A stretch of DNA of 64,000 nt from Phoronis australis (Eukaryota; Phoronida; Phoronidae). How positions within the stretch are numbered: the first letter of the stretch is position 1; each line of letters begins with the position of its first letter. Where the stretch lies: assembly GCA_002633005.1 (NCBI GenBank), contig NMRA01000020.1:397621-461620 (forward strand), written 5' to 3'. The notes below the pieces were generated by a model, which worked only from the letters and a program-made list of their open reading frames with translations, had not been told where the DNA came from and searched no databases. The position numbers and the translations under genes are program-made. Positions 12,901 through 27,900 of the stretch are shown here, piece by piece.

Positions 12901-15900
12901 AGAATATCTCTTTCAACAGAATCTTTGGTGGTTAGTTGTACATTTTCTCTAAGCTTTCTCACAGTGTTAGTCAAAGACTTCTTGTTTTCAAATTTATCTC
13001 TCTTCTAGCTAAAATATAGTCCGACTTAAAGTTGTGCATAGTGATCTTTTAGGCTTAGCAGCTTTGTTTTCAGGTGGAGAAGGTAGTTGAACTTGGCCAC
13101 TTGTTTAGCTTCAATCACTCAGTTCCCAAGCAACAAGGCTTAGAATTAATAATATGCTTATTTGCTTTTCCTCTGGTAGAGCTGCTCTGCCCTCATGCAG
13201 CATCTCTGTCCACAGAAACACCGCCATGCTTTATGACTTCCTAATCTGTCTAACGGCTGGAGTGATTGTGTATTTTGTGCTTTCAAAGAACTGCAAACAG
13301 TAGAATGTAGGCACAGTAAAGCAGGAAGAAGAAATCTTAGTAAAATCTTACCAACAAGGAAAAATGTTGCCAAATTGCCTCCTTTTAACTGGATTCTCAT
13401 ATTGCTGTGAACATTCAAAATGTGTTTTTTTGTGTATGGGGTTCCTATGGCGCACAGCTTGAAAGTGATGAGTATTTTTATTTCATATTTCTCGTTGCTT
13501 GTGCAACACAGAGAAACTATACCAAACTTGTCCCCCTGTATTGTGTCACAAGTTGGTGAGATTTTATCAAGATTATGGTTATTACTATCGTGTCGATGTT
13601 GTTGCTAAAAATAATGAACTGTACGACGTGTGTTTTCTCTCGTAGCCAATCGTTACAAGGTGACGGTGTACACGGGGGACAAGAGGGGTGCTGGCACGGA
13701 TGCTAACGTATACATCACAATGTTTGGGGAGCAGGGAGACTCGGGCGAGAGGAGACTAGACACTACAAAGAATAACTTTGAAAGGAAATCGTAAGTAATA
13801 GGCTTGTCATCAATTTAACTCTGCACTTTTGAGGAGGTAAACAAATGCATTGCATGATGGACCTTCCAAAATGTCAACACTATTCAGTTTGTCAAAAGGG
13901 GATGAACAATGCATTGCTTAAGCAGCACTGGTATTTACCTTTTTGCTAGCGTGATACAATTTTGATGAATAACATGATAATTAGGATATGAAATTAGTGA
14001 CAAGTACATTAATTTGCAAATGAGGAAGCAGTGCTTGACACGTGTGTTGCATTGTGGGTAAATTCCTTCTAATGAGAGTGGTGGTGTGCTATTTCAGGAT
14101 GGTGCCATTCAAAAATAACATTAGAACACAAAAAGGCATTGGACGCTAGTAGGAAACATTCTAAGTAGAAATCTTTAACATCATTGTTTCAAATTCTGGT
14201 GGTCAAGGCAGGCAGAATTAACGAACACAATTTCGTTCATTCAAGGACATTTTACTTGATTTGACAACATGGTGTTGGCAAAACTTTTTTAAAAAATCCT
14301 AAACAATTCTACTGCTGAAAACTTCATCCATGCTACATGTAAACTGTGAGTGACCTTTCACGTTTGCACAGTAATACTCAGTCTGGGATTGCCATGTAAG
14401 GACATAGCAAAATTCAGCATGTCACTGTTCTATCAGCACAAGGCTGTATTGTTGTGCAGTTATAGTATGTATTATCGGGTTCAAGAGTTCAGGTGTCCGT
14501 TCCAAGAAAACTTAGCTAAGACAAATCTTAAAAAAATTCAGTCAATATTGTTTAAATAAAACCTAAATTTGGCTGGAGTCAATTTCAAGAAAAAGGTCTT
14601 AAGCTTGACTTTAGTTTTTTACCAATAAGTTTTGTCTTAATTTTGACTAACTTGCCGGATGTGGAAGTTTTAAAGTTTGGACGTTGAGACAAATCTTAGA
14701 CTTTAGTCAAAAAGTTCAATGGGCTCTTTCATGAAAAGTTTACCTAAGACTTGAGACAGAAATTTGATGTTAGACTCCCACTTCAGAATTGCTGAATAAA
14801 GATTTATTCAAGTAATTAGGAGCATGTTACACTGTACAAATTGTATAGAAATGTTTTCAGTTACTAGTAGTTATGTGTATATTCTCAGAGATTTTGTCCT
14901 TTTACTGATTTAGTGAAATACATTTTTGTTTAGAAATACTGAATCATGTAGAGTATAAGACCAGATTTCTGACTTTTAAAGTGTTTTCATTAAACAGGCC
15001 TCAATACAAAGTTTTTTCACATGACAGTTTTTAGACAATAAGTGTTAAAGCATTTTATTGTTTGCTTCAGAGTGGATGAGTTTATTCTAGAATCTCCCAA
15101 CCTCGGACCGTTGGAACGTGTCCGTATTGGGCATGACAACTCAGGATTGTCAGCAGGCTGGTACCTGGATAAGGTAAGAGTCCGCCCTACACTAACTCAC
15201 TTTCCCTTGAATGGCAGAATTCTTTTGTTCCTATATTAAAAAGCTGCCTTAAAATCTCTTATGAAATGTCTTGTGGTTATCAAAACATACCCATGCAGTC
15301 AAACTGATCCCAAAAAATTGAACCTGGCAAAAATTATAGTATCATCTTTATATTTTCTTCAATGACATTTTAATAACAAAAAACTTTTTAACTCTCATGA
15401 AGGTGATGTAAGGCATTTCTCAACATCAACCAAAACAAAATGTATAAAATATTATTTTCCATCCAATGGGAATGTCTGATTGTTGGTTCATTCAGTCTGT
15501 TAATCAGTGAGAATGTCACATGGTCCTGTCTCAGTGCTACTCTATATTGTAGGAGGAAAGAGTGTAGTCACTTTACGTATGATTGATAGTCAACCTTGCA
15601 TAACATGACTTCAGAAAACTTTGTTCATTATCTTGGGGAAGCTGAATAAAACGTTTGGTGACAATTTGAATTGCATGTAGGCACACTGGTGACAAAGTGT
15701 ATATAGTTGTTAAATTAGAAAACTGTAAACTGCAAGTGGTATGAAAATCTTCAGCATTACAAATCTATGTTGCTTTAACTTTTCTTTTAATTTTAGGTCA
15801 TTGTCGATGACATGGAGGCGGGGCGAGTGTTTGAGTTCCCGTGTTCCCGTTGGTTTGCTAAAGATGAAGATGACGGGCTCATATCACGTGACTTGATCTT

Positions 15901-18900
15901 AAACGTTGGCGCTGATGATCCGTTACCTGGTGAATGTCATTTTTTGAAAACAAATGTGATTTCAGTATTTTTATCCTCTCTCTGATCAACTCATTGTCAT
16001 TTTTTGTGAAAGGTTTTTGCTTGTCACAGCTACGTAAATTTCATTTCAAGGGAAAAGGGATGTTGTTTGCTGTTGTATCACGCAGTGAAAACATTTTGTA
16101 TTAAAACTCAATCAAAAAGATGTGTGTCTTGAAATTAAGAGTGGGTGTGGTTTGGATTGCTGCTGATGATGAGCAGATTCTTTCATCAACGTCCATTTGT
16201 AACAGATGGAACGTCCATCTGTAACAGATGGAACGTCAATCTGTAACAGATGGACTGCCATGTTATGTAATGGAGTGTTTCAATCATTCGATGACTTGTC
16301 GTGGATATTGTCGCTAAAGAAAAACCTAAAATCAAAAGCAATTCCATGACAGTAAAATCAAATGTAAAATTTCGTTTAAACTTCATTAAGTGAACAAAGC
16401 GAAGTCTCCTCGATCACATGCAAATGATTTTCTGGTATTGCTAACAAATTTAAAGTGCTAATATGTAAATGAATTGAAATGGCCTCAGCTACTTGTAAAT
16501 ATTCATGTGGTGGGGTATGGCAGTGCCATCTTTTATTCACTGGAGAAACAGATCATCTGTGTTTTGATCCAGTTGGTATCATAGTCAACAGCCTTGCCAG
16601 TTCTCATTGACAACGCTACTCAGAACCGATCAAGCCTCGAATCACAAAGGTTCCAATTTATCAATCCCCAAATTTTTCTGATGTGACGTGTCTTTCCACC
16701 TCTCAAGGTATCCCGTACCAAATTCATGTTACTACTGGCGACGAGCGGCAAGCGGGTACGTCCGCCCGTGTTTACGTTGTCCTTTACGGAGGAAAGGGGG
16801 GTACGGAGACCAGCGGCAAGGTATGGCTAGAGAACGGAAAGTTTGAGCGCGCACGCACCGACGTGTTCGATGTAGAGGTGGCTACGGAGTTAAGTCCCCT
16901 GTCAAAGATTGATATAGGTCACGATGACTCGGGGCCTGGGCCTGGCTGGCTTCTGGATAAGGTAATGTCCTGTGGAAAGTGTAATATTCTAATAAATGAG
17001 GAGAATCTCATCTGGCATCAAATAATCAAATATTTTAATTTATTTTTCTCTGCCATGACAGATGTACAGCGTAAACACCATGCTTTTTTGCCTTCAGTAT
17101 ATTCGCATGTTCTGTATTTTTTAAAGCTTTAAGAAACCTACATTCCACCGCAGAAACAATTTTTTTAATTTAGATGACTTACCACCGTAAAATTGGTCTT
17201 GTCTTTTTCCTTACTCAGAGATGAGAAGGAATTCTTGGTATTGCAAAGACCTGACAATTCGTTATTCCTCGAGACCCTGCTCGTTACTAGTCAGCTTGTA
17301 GAGTCATGCTGGCCTCAAGCAATAATGAACTGTCAGTTTTTCCCAAACCCAGACATTATCTAAAAATTTAATCAAGGAAGAATTTAAGACCAGTTTCGAT
17401 AAGTGATTCAGAAGTGAATAAAAAATTGGATTGTGCCATGGAGTGCAGGTTGGGTTTGTAGCCATTGTAAGTTCCATCTGATTGTCCTAGCATAAAACTT
17501 ACAAAGTCATCATTAAGACTAAAAGTGAACACACTGGTCACATGGTTGAGGATGAATAATTTTCCCCTCATTTTTGGACTGATTATCTTAGACTGAGCAT
17601 TTGTGCTCTGAACATGCTGAATTCTGAGTCATACTGTTTATTTTAAACACCATCTCTTCAGCTATAATCCAAAAGAAACTGATACCATCACCGAACAAAA
17701 TCGAAAACATTTCTCGAATTTACTGAATGTTTGTGCTGGTATTATTTCCAGGTTGTCATCAACTGCCCTAGCGCGGGCATTGAACAGACGTTCATGTGCA
17801 ATAAATGGTTTGCCACTGATGAAGGTGATGGCTTGATTGAGAGAACGTTGAATGAGCACAAGTCACTGAGAAAGAACAGGCACAAAAGTGAGTAATACAC
17901 TAAGTCATACGGCAGGCTTTAACAGCTTAGAAGTTGTTCCAGGGCTGGTTTCCGTAACAAGATCACGCCCATACTAAATCACACTTGCCTTGTAAGTGAG
18001 TAAGATCGTGACCTTGTTTCAGTATACTTGTAAAATGACGGCTACTGGAGTGATTGTTCAGCAAGGCTGGAATGTTGAATTATGGGACAGTTTCTGTTCC
18101 ATAAGTGGAGATTCTCATCGCAAGTGGCTCACAAGTGGCTCACAAGTGTTCTGCATTTATGGAATGCCGCTTTGGTTGGAGTTGGAAATTCATAATAAAG
18201 TAAACTGTAATTATATCGAATTCCAACAAAATAACTCTGTTTTGTCTTTATCCACTCCCAGTGACTACATGGTTTGTGTGGGTCTACACATCAGATGAAC
18301 GTGGTGCGGGCACTGACGCCAATGTTTACATGGTTGTCTACGGTGACAAGAAGAAGTCGGACACTGTGTGGCTAAGGAACAAGACGGACAACTTTGAACA
18401 GGGTCAGCTGGACAAATTCAAGGTCGAGACATGTGAAGTAGGCAAGCCATTCAAAATTCGTGTTGGTCACGATGACAAGGGACTGTACGCGGGCTGGCGT
18501 CTTGATCGGGTTAGTGGTATTTAAACTTGTTAGTAACTGGTATCTTTCAGTGACTGTGTAAAGTGAAGTATACCTAGTTACTGTGTAAAGTTCAAACGCA
18601 CTTAGTGAGAGGTCTCTTTATTTTATAGTCACAGGGTTCAAAGGTCAACACAGTCCCAGCCCAAACTGAGAACATCCTTAACGTAAACTGAAAGGAAAAA
18701 ATAAAATGCTCTCAAGATAACGTAAACAAACGATACAAACAATAGGGAAGTTCAAATAGGCTACAAAGTTTAAGGCAGCTAAAGAATGCTTACAGCAAAC
18801 AGATAGCATGCTCATGGTTTACATGACAAAGCCAAAAGCATAAAAGTAGGTCAAACATGTGGGCCACAAATTTCAAACTGGATTCTACACAAAAGTAGCA

Positions 18901-21900
18901 CAAATTGTCTCCAAAGATAGTCACGCCATAACCGAGGACGTAAGGCACCCATGGACGCTGTAACTAACTATAATAATAAACCTTAATTGCATACCACTGG
19001 GTTCATGCGACACTGAAAGAAACCGTCTTCTTGTCAGCCAAAAGTTCAGAAACTCAATGAAACAACAACCCTAGTGGCAAAACAGGATCATAACCAAAGC
19101 TAGCGTCATCTATAATCTTTACTTCAACTAACGGGGAACCATACATACTGTTTGTCGCAAAAGTACAATCTGGCAGAGAACGATTTCTATGCAACTGCAT
19201 TTCACATGACTGCGATTTTAACAGTGCATGTCGACATAATATGAATACTTGGTTTACCTCAGTATGCTGAAATACTTCAATAAATCAAGTGTTAGGTATG
19301 GCATTTGGTTGGTAAGTTTCCAAGACGTATTTTATAACTCAGTATTTAAAAGTGTTGGTTTTACTCAAATTACTAATTATGTAATCATCGAGTGTCTAGG
19401 ACATATATCATTCCATATGTTGTCACATCAGAAACTTGTCTAAAATGTCACTGCAGTTTCCGGATCCAGTGTTACAGCGCATTGATCGGTAGTTGTCTCT
19501 CTCATAAGCAGGTCACGCGACCGCCAAATTATGTAGCTGTTTTAGGTTACGTATATGTTACGAAAGCGCCTCATACTTTATGTCTTCTTTTAAACACTAG
19601 GTGGAGTTGGAGAATATGGCGACGAAGGAGCATTTTGTGTTCCGCTGTGGCCGATGGTTGGCCACAGATGAAGAAGATGGAGAGATTGTTCGTGAGATGG
19701 CAGCAGAAGGCAAAACTATCAAGAAGCCACTTCCCTGTAAGTAGGTTAGACAGGGACTTGGTGCCGGGATACATCTTGGATAAATCTGTGCCACTATAGA
19801 CGTCCAGTGTATTACTGGAGTTTTACTGTAACCAGTTTCAATATTCAAGCAAAGGTTAAGAACATGGTGCCATTGCTTTGGAAATGTCAGTGAATGAAGA
19901 AAGTTGTTTCAAGACATTGCTTATAGTGACTTCAATTGATTTTTATGAAACTTCGTTTATTTCCTAGCATATTTGACACTTAGGAACTTTTGTCTAGATT
20001 AACGGCTATTTTTAGCTCCTTCAGAATTTCCAAATTTCCCTTTAAACCCTAGTTTGCACTTTTGTTCCTTTAAAATACGCATGTTATAGTAAACGCCCAT
20101 CTACAGAAAACTTAATATTAATCTCTCAAAACAAACAGAATTTGCCTTGGTGTCACTAACAACTAGCATATCATTGTAAAATAAATTTGTTTCAGTATAA
20201 AGTTGCCATATGAACTGTTGTTACTATGTTTACTGTGATGACCTGGCTTAAAACAAGACTCTTGTACTTATAATTTTTTGTTGTGTCTTTTTGATAGTGG
20301 TCAAATATAATGTGACCGTTCATACGGGTAATAAGCGAGGAGCGGGCACTGATGCCAATGTCTTTGTTGAGCTGCATGGAGAGTTGGGCGATACGGGAGA
20401 GAGGCCATTGGTCAACTCATCAACCAATAAGAACAAGTTTGAGCGAGAAAATGTAAGGCGGACATATTTTATTATGAACTTTTATATGACCATCCTTGAA
20501 ATACTATCATAGAAATTTCAGAAAACATCATTCAAACAAAAATGCATAATGCATAATTTAAGATTGCCTCGTATCATTTAAATTTGCTGTGTCGACATAC
20601 ATTTCAGCTTGTCATTATTGTTTATATGATGCTATTTGGCAAAACACCTATTTTCAATATGCTACTCACACGAACTAGCTTATCTCGAGCTCTGAGGGGT
20701 CAAAGGTCATGCTAGTTTGTTTGCTTATCTCGGCAAGTGCAAAAGTTAAACAAATGATATTAAATACTAAATAGGAGGAGGTAAACTTGGTATTGAGGGA
20801 AGCTTGACGTAAAGAACACTCAAGGCAGCTAAAGTGTTCCATGTTTGTTGTATTCATGGCTCATCGGACTAGACTGTCTGCATAGTTAGCAGTGCTGGTG
20901 AATGCAGAAATCATTTCAGACTTATGTTCATTAGGTCACTTAATGTGGCCAATAGGTGGCATGCGGACCAGACTAAAAAATATTTGCGATTGTATTCATT
21001 CTGGACTTGTTCATTACTATGGTTAATTGTTAATCTGTCAGGTGGATGAATTTACTCTCGAAGCCGTCACGTTGAAGAAACTGTCCAAAATACGTATCGG
21101 CCACGACGGGAAGGGCTCCGGCGATGGCTGGTTCCTGGACAAGGTCATGGTGTCCGTTGATGGTGACGCCAAGAACAGTCAGGTGTTTGAGTGTAGTCGT
21201 TGGCTGGCGGTCGACGAGGACGATGGAGCTATAGTCCGAGAGATCACTGCTGGCGGGTCCCAGCTGCTAAGTAGTAAGTTTTATTGAGTGTTTCTGTCAT
21301 AAAAAGTTTGTCCTTAGTTGGATGTGCCAGCTCTTGACTAATGTTTCAAAAGGAGAACTGCTAGAATTGAGTATGTCTGAGACCACTGTTTTGACAAATG
21401 CCAGGGACTTGATGATTTCCAACAAAATCTAACAAATTCCACACTCATTTTACAAAGCTGACCTTTTGATTGTGTCCAGCCTCCATTTAATATGAATTTC
21501 TTTTTCTAGCCACCAGTTATCACGTGTCTGTCAAGACCGGTGACATCACGGGTGCGGGCACTGACGCAGACGTACATCTTAAGATATTCGGCAAAGATGG
21601 CGACACCGGGCAACTGATGCTGCGCTCATCTGACAATAATACGTCGAACAAGTTTGAGCGAGGGCGCATCGACATGTTTAAGCTTGAAGCAACTGACATT
21701 GGAAAGGTGGGACTATTGTATTGAGACACATTTAATCAATGTCAGTTTATATGTTGTAGTATTATTTAATTGAAAATTAATTTATTCTCAACTACGATGA
21801 GATCAAGTTTCAAAATATTTTGCTGGAATCAATTGAAAGTGGGTGCAAATGATAGATTGTCTTGATATATTGGGATTTTTTTTAATTGCTGGAAAAAGTG

Positions 21901-24900
21901 ATTAAAACATTAAGTATAATCATTTCTTTCTGGCAAAAACGATGTTTGAATGATGTTCTGGTTTCTGGATGTTGCAACTTGTTCTTGATCTGGAGCTTGG
22001 TCCCTTATGTCCAACAAAAATTGCTCTCCGTACATTAATTAGTTTGCTGGATGTTTTCTGTTGGTGATGAAGAACTCAATAAAGCTGACTACTACAGGTA
22101 ATTTTAATAAGATAATTTTTATTAAATTCTAAATTAATGTAGTGTGTCGAACTTGGGTTTCTGCTTATTTCAGATCGAGAGGATCCGTATTGGCCATGAC
22201 AGCAGCTCACCAGGATCAGGATGGTTCTTGGATGAAGTGCGCATCAATGTGCCGTCCAGGGGAGAGAACTACCGCTTTGCCTGCCACCGTTGGTTGGATG
22301 AGGGTGAAGATGATGGCAAAACTGAGCTTGAGTTGGAGTTGACTGAGCTAGAGAAAGGAGATGCTAGTAAGTATGTAGTGTAGGTAATATAGCTTGTCAA
22401 AAGTATGGTAAATTATTTGTTGTCTTTTGGTTTTAGCTTATAGTCTGCTCCTGAGCAGGCTACGGATTTCTGTCTTTTGGCTTCGAGTTGTAGGCAGATT
22501 CTGTGAATTTCAGCCACAGCCTGATTTCTTAAAACAGTCTTTGGTCATCCGTAGGCTAATTTTAGCCAAGAGGTTTGTAATAGATTCTTTAGGAAACAGC
22601 CCACCAGCTCTAAAGTCTAATCTGCAAACTCAGACACGACATTTTACCAATTAGGCTGCATGATTTGAGTAAAAGTTGTGGAGCGTGACATGTAATTGGT
22701 CAATTTTTAAGTATCGAGTATAAAGATTAGGCCCTGCCTAGACCCAGGTTTAAGTCCGATTCAGAGTTGTTGAAGGCGAGATAAAAGCTGGCAGGGAACT
22801 TGTTAATGGCTGGGCGAAAATGTCCTGTAGAATCAGTGACTCATTTTTGCGAAAGATATTTCCAAAAATCTTGAATTTCTCATTTCTGTGGGCATAAGAA
22901 TCACTTCCATTTTTATCGGCCAAATAAACAGGGCAAGATAATTATAAATTTATGTTTCAGAAATCCCGTATGAGGTCACGGTATGGACAGGTGACGTTAA
23001 GGGTGGTGGGACGGATGCCAATGTTGTCCTGCGTATGTACGGCGAGGGGGGAAAGACTGAACAGTTCAACTTGCGCAACAGGACGGATAACTTTGAACAA
23101 GGTCAGCAGGACAAGTTCAAAATTGAGGCTATAGACATCGGGCCGATCAACAAAATACGCATTGGACATGATGGGACAGGGATGTTTGCTGGCTGGTTCT
23201 TAGAAAAGGTATGATGTAATTGTCAAAATGTTCTTTAATATTTGAACTATTGGTGTTCTTCCTTTGGTGAGAGTTTTGTTATTATTCAGTTGGTTTGGAA
23301 TATTATTAGTGTTCTGCAAAATGCATGTTTTTTATGTAAGACTTAAAGAAATACCTGTGAGTGTCTAAGCAATGTTGAGTTGCTGTCTTACAAAAATTTA
23401 ATTTAAACACTTAAATTTGAATGCATACTACAAAGTTTATGAGCATCATGACGATAAACATGCTAGGTACTTTGTGGGACACAGTTGCTGTTAGCAAACG
23501 GCCACACAGACACGAAATTGGAGAAAGCATAAACCATGATTGTTCAGCATAGTTTTAACTTATTTGCCATAAATCTTTAAATTATTTTAACATGATATTT
23601 GTCAGGTGCTTATTCAGCGATACCCAGCGAAGAACTCTAAGCGGTTGAAGAGGCGTCTATCTTTAAAGTCGCCGAAGAACCGTCGCAAGTCACGTGTTGC
23701 GCTAAGTGATGAAGAGGAAGAAGATGAAAAAGGGAGCGGGAAATCGAGGCGCCAGTCCTTAAAATCGCCCAAGGATCGCCGCAAGTATCGTGTTGCACTA
23801 AGTGATGAGGAGGGAGAATCTGATGATTTGGATGCAGGCAGTTCGTCTAGTAAAAACAAGAAAAGGAAGTCATTTCTTAAGCGCTATAAAGATGACGATG
23901 GTGAAGATAAGGTGATTTTGAATGTCATTCATTTGATTTCTTCCCGCAATTCCCCAAATGCTTGCTTGAGATACGTACATGAACAGATTTTCCAGGTCTT
24001 GTTTTCTGAGGGAACGCATACTGTTTGTACACGTCAGTGGCAGTTTATTGGCACAATGGATTTGCAGATTCACCTAAGTATGCCGCTTAGAAGGTCGTGT
24101 TGAAAATTGGCAAGTACAGATGCGCCTTATGAATGCAAACTTTGCTGATGCTGAAGTTGATTTTTCTTGGCATTCATTTTTTCTGCGAATTTTGACCAAA
24201 TAAAATTTTGCATGTCCATTGTATTAACAGACATAATTTAGCATCAGAGTGGCTTTAACGATCCATCATTTTGGCGGAAATGGAATTTAGTTCATACTTG
24301 TGACGTGTGCTGTAGACGTGACTGGGAACGTGTTCCTGAATTGAATGTAGTTACAAGAACATTGGACGATGTTTCAGGAAAACAAAGATGGCTCTACTAA
24401 GGAAGAGATAGAAGACTACTGGTTCGTGTGTAACCGTTGGTTCGCCAAGAGTGAGGATGACGGTCAAATTATACGCGAACTCGTGCCGACCACGGAAGAT
24501 GGAAAAAGGTTGGAGGGACTTGATGGTGAGTGACATATAGTGTATTTTTCTGCTCAGTTATGTCCTTAGTACTGCAGTGCTCAATTTGATGACCTGCAGA
24601 TAGCCAATGCAACTTCAGATTGTGTTCGGTGACCTGGGAAAAATCCTAAGTTGCCAAAATTTGTTTCAAAGTTTGTGGAGTTTTCCAGACAGTTTTCTTA
24701 GTTTTAGATACCTTCAGTTTGGTTTACAATCGTTCATTTCATGAAATCGGTGCATTTGCCACCCTCAACAGTCACCTCTGTAAATTTTAATAAGATGTCG
24801 TTGATGCATAGTTTAAGATGCACTGTGTTTTTTTTGATTTAGTTGACATGGGTTTCCAGGGCCATTCAGAACATTGCCTGATGTAGTTTGCTTTCAAAAT

Positions 24901-27900
24901 ATTAATTAATAACTAAATATGTGATCGCTGCCATATTTCGATCGCTTGTTGATACAAGTGCCTCGCTTGAGTTTAGCAGTAATCTGAAATGACATGTTTC
25001 AAACCTATATTCGCGTAGCTTAGAGCTTTTTGCCCTACTGTTTACAGATATTTTGTACAAGATCAAGGTTGTCACTGGTGACCTCTTTGGGGCTGGCACG
25101 GATGCTAACGTGTTCGTAAACATCACTGGTGAAAATGGAGACTCGGGCGAAAGGGCGTTGGAGAAATCCAACAACATCAATAAGTTTGAGCGTGCACAGG
25201 AGGACATATTTGAAGTCAAGGCAGTTGACCTCGGGAAGTTGAAAAAGGTGAAGATTCGCCATGACAACAAGGGAGGGGGCGGAGCCTGGTTTCTGGACTA
25301 CGTTGAGGTGGAGAACACGAAAACAAAAGAAACGTAAGATTATGGTCTCCAATAGTGACAATGTGTCTCTCTTCTAACAAATTAGCTAGTAATACACTGT
25401 GTGATAATACGTTATTCACAAAGAGATTTATATTAATTATCGACAGGATTGCCTCAGAATTGACATTTCCTACTGTCCCTGAAGCTTCTTTATCCTGGCC
25501 ATGTTTAATTTTTTTAAGTTAACTTTTACTCAATCGTTTTTATGACTTCTGTGTTTGTTAGTACCATGATCATTGTAGCGTCCATTGTCCATTGTCCATT
25601 GTCCATTGCCCATTGTCCATTGTCCATTGTCCATTTTCGCAAAAATTATCCTTTGTTAATGGGCTTGAAGTGAGGTTCAAAAAATGTTTGTTTGTGAATA
25701 ACCTAATGGGTTAATGTCCAAATTTTTGTTTGAATCACATTTATTGATAGAGACAAAAACTTCTGTTTAAATTAAACAAATAGAATAATGGAAATTTGAT
25801 AATCTCTAAAAATAGTAAATTAAAGTCATTCAAGTTATGAAAATATTGATTAGATTAAAGTAATGTCCTGTAGTTATCATTCTTTCAAATGAAGTACCAG
25901 CACAACAGACTATTCTTGACTTCTCAATATAAATTTATTGGTTCCAGTATTTTCTTCCCATGTCAACGCTGGCTGGCTACTGACGAGGATGATGGACAGA
26001 TCTCTCGGGATCTTGTGCCAGTCGATAAGTCGCTGAAGCGCAAACTGTCTCGCAAGGACTCTGTAGCAATACGCAAAGAGATTGCTCTGGAGACCAAGGC
26101 TGAGATGACGACGTATCACGTGTACGTAACCACAGGGGACGTGTGGGGTGCCGGGACTGACGCAAATGTCTACGTCATGCTTTATGGCGAACAAGATGAC
26201 ACTGGTGAGTTGAAATTGTCTGAATGGTTAATTTCAATATTTATTGTTATTCCATCATAATCATGCATACATCATATGGAAAGACAACATCCACATTTTT
26301 CCTCAATCTCTCATTATTACAATTTCTTTCTTGCTTAAGTCAAGACCTGGGATTTAATCTTGGTACTCAAAACTTGCATCAAATATGTACCAATTGCATG
26401 GCACATGTCTGTTACAAGTCTGTATTCAAATATTGCAAGTTTGAGTTCAGAGGTCAGATCCTGACCCTAGGTCAAGTTGTTTCTTGGAAAACTGTGAAGA
26501 CTGTAGGCTTGAGAACAGTAGACATAAAACACAAAGTCTGTACGAGTTATTCACCTACAAGCCTCCTTCACCTAAGCTATCTCGTTACCCTTATTTAAGT
26601 ATGGCACCACGTCGCCAGGTAAAAATGACCATTTTTAAGTACGATAAAAGGGCTTTGTTGAAGCTAAAAACACCTTTCACTTCCATTCTGACCACGGTAT
26701 AACCACAGAAAATGAGATGTAACCTCATTTCACGACTCAATTATTTATGATTGTAACGAAATTAAATCAAAGCATTGGACATTCTCGGTTGTGTGAAACG
26801 TGATGTCCAAGGTTACAGCCCCAAAGTTACTTTGTCCTTTAAGTAATCTTGACAGTGAATTGGTCTGCTTATGTTTGCTCCCTGCTACTTTGAAGCTATT
26901 TAATGAAAGTCTGTAGTTATTTGTTATTTCATTGTACTTTCTATAATAGAATCTCAGATTTTACATAATTTCACTCTTTGCTTTCAGGTAAAATGTCCTT
27001 AAAGACATCTTTGACAAACAAGAACAAGTTTGAACGCGGCAAGACAGACGAGTTTGTATTAGAGGCAGCAGACATTGGTGATCTCAAGAAAATCAAGTGA
27101 GTTGTCATTAGCAGATCACGGTGTTGTCATTCCTGGCTCAGCTTTCAGCTATATGTAGCAGTGCTTGGAATTTTCCGCGGAAACGCGGATTCCAGCTTTT
27201 TTCAAATGTTCTGTCCGTGTATTTTATTATATTTCCGTGTAAACAAAATCAGATTTGATGTAGAATTTCCGCGGCAAATTTCTTTCTTACCGCCGCGTTG
27301 CCGACGACTTTCACCTCGAAAAGCGGAAGTTGCTCTTTATGTTTCGGAGGAACGTAAATTGTCAACATGGCCGGGGCATCTGGGATAGCGTGGTGGATTT
27401 CCTCAATGGCGGCTCGTGTGATTGTAAACCGCGGTGACAAATACTACGACTCTGCAGCCAAAAGTGGGAGTGGTGGACGAGCTAAGACAGATGCACGCTT
27501 CCAGAGGTGGTACCTTTTTTTTAGTCCTCTCGATTTTTGTCTGCAAAAGGTCCACACCGACTTTTTCAAGGCTGGCTGCGCGCATGTTTTGGGCCGTAAA
27601 AATTTCCGCGTTAATCGCCATTTGTCATCCCAAGCCCTGATGTAGGGGGTAATAAAACAATAATCTTCTCACCCAGGACCACATGCCCTTTGTTAAGCTG
27701 TGTTTAGTTACACATTCCAACTGGTAGAGTTGTATGCGTAAGGTTCACAAAGAACTGCTTTCACTGACCTTGCATGTCAATTTCAAAAGCTCTGTTGTGC
27801 GTGAACGACACCCATGATTTGCAACTGTGCACAAAATTGTAAACCACTATGCAGACTAGTTAACCCCTCCATGCCTAAACAGGAGGGATCCGACCACAAC

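Noticed and set aside
16188-16253. Candidate enhancer or CRISPR-like array (CCATCTGT/ACAGATGG repeats)
   Set aside because: Only three direct copies without spacers in a eukaryotic intron; a simple tandem repeat explains it.
22427-22654. 75-codon + ORF in intron 19
   Set aside because: Intronic, no domain, no splice context; looks like repeat-derived sequence.
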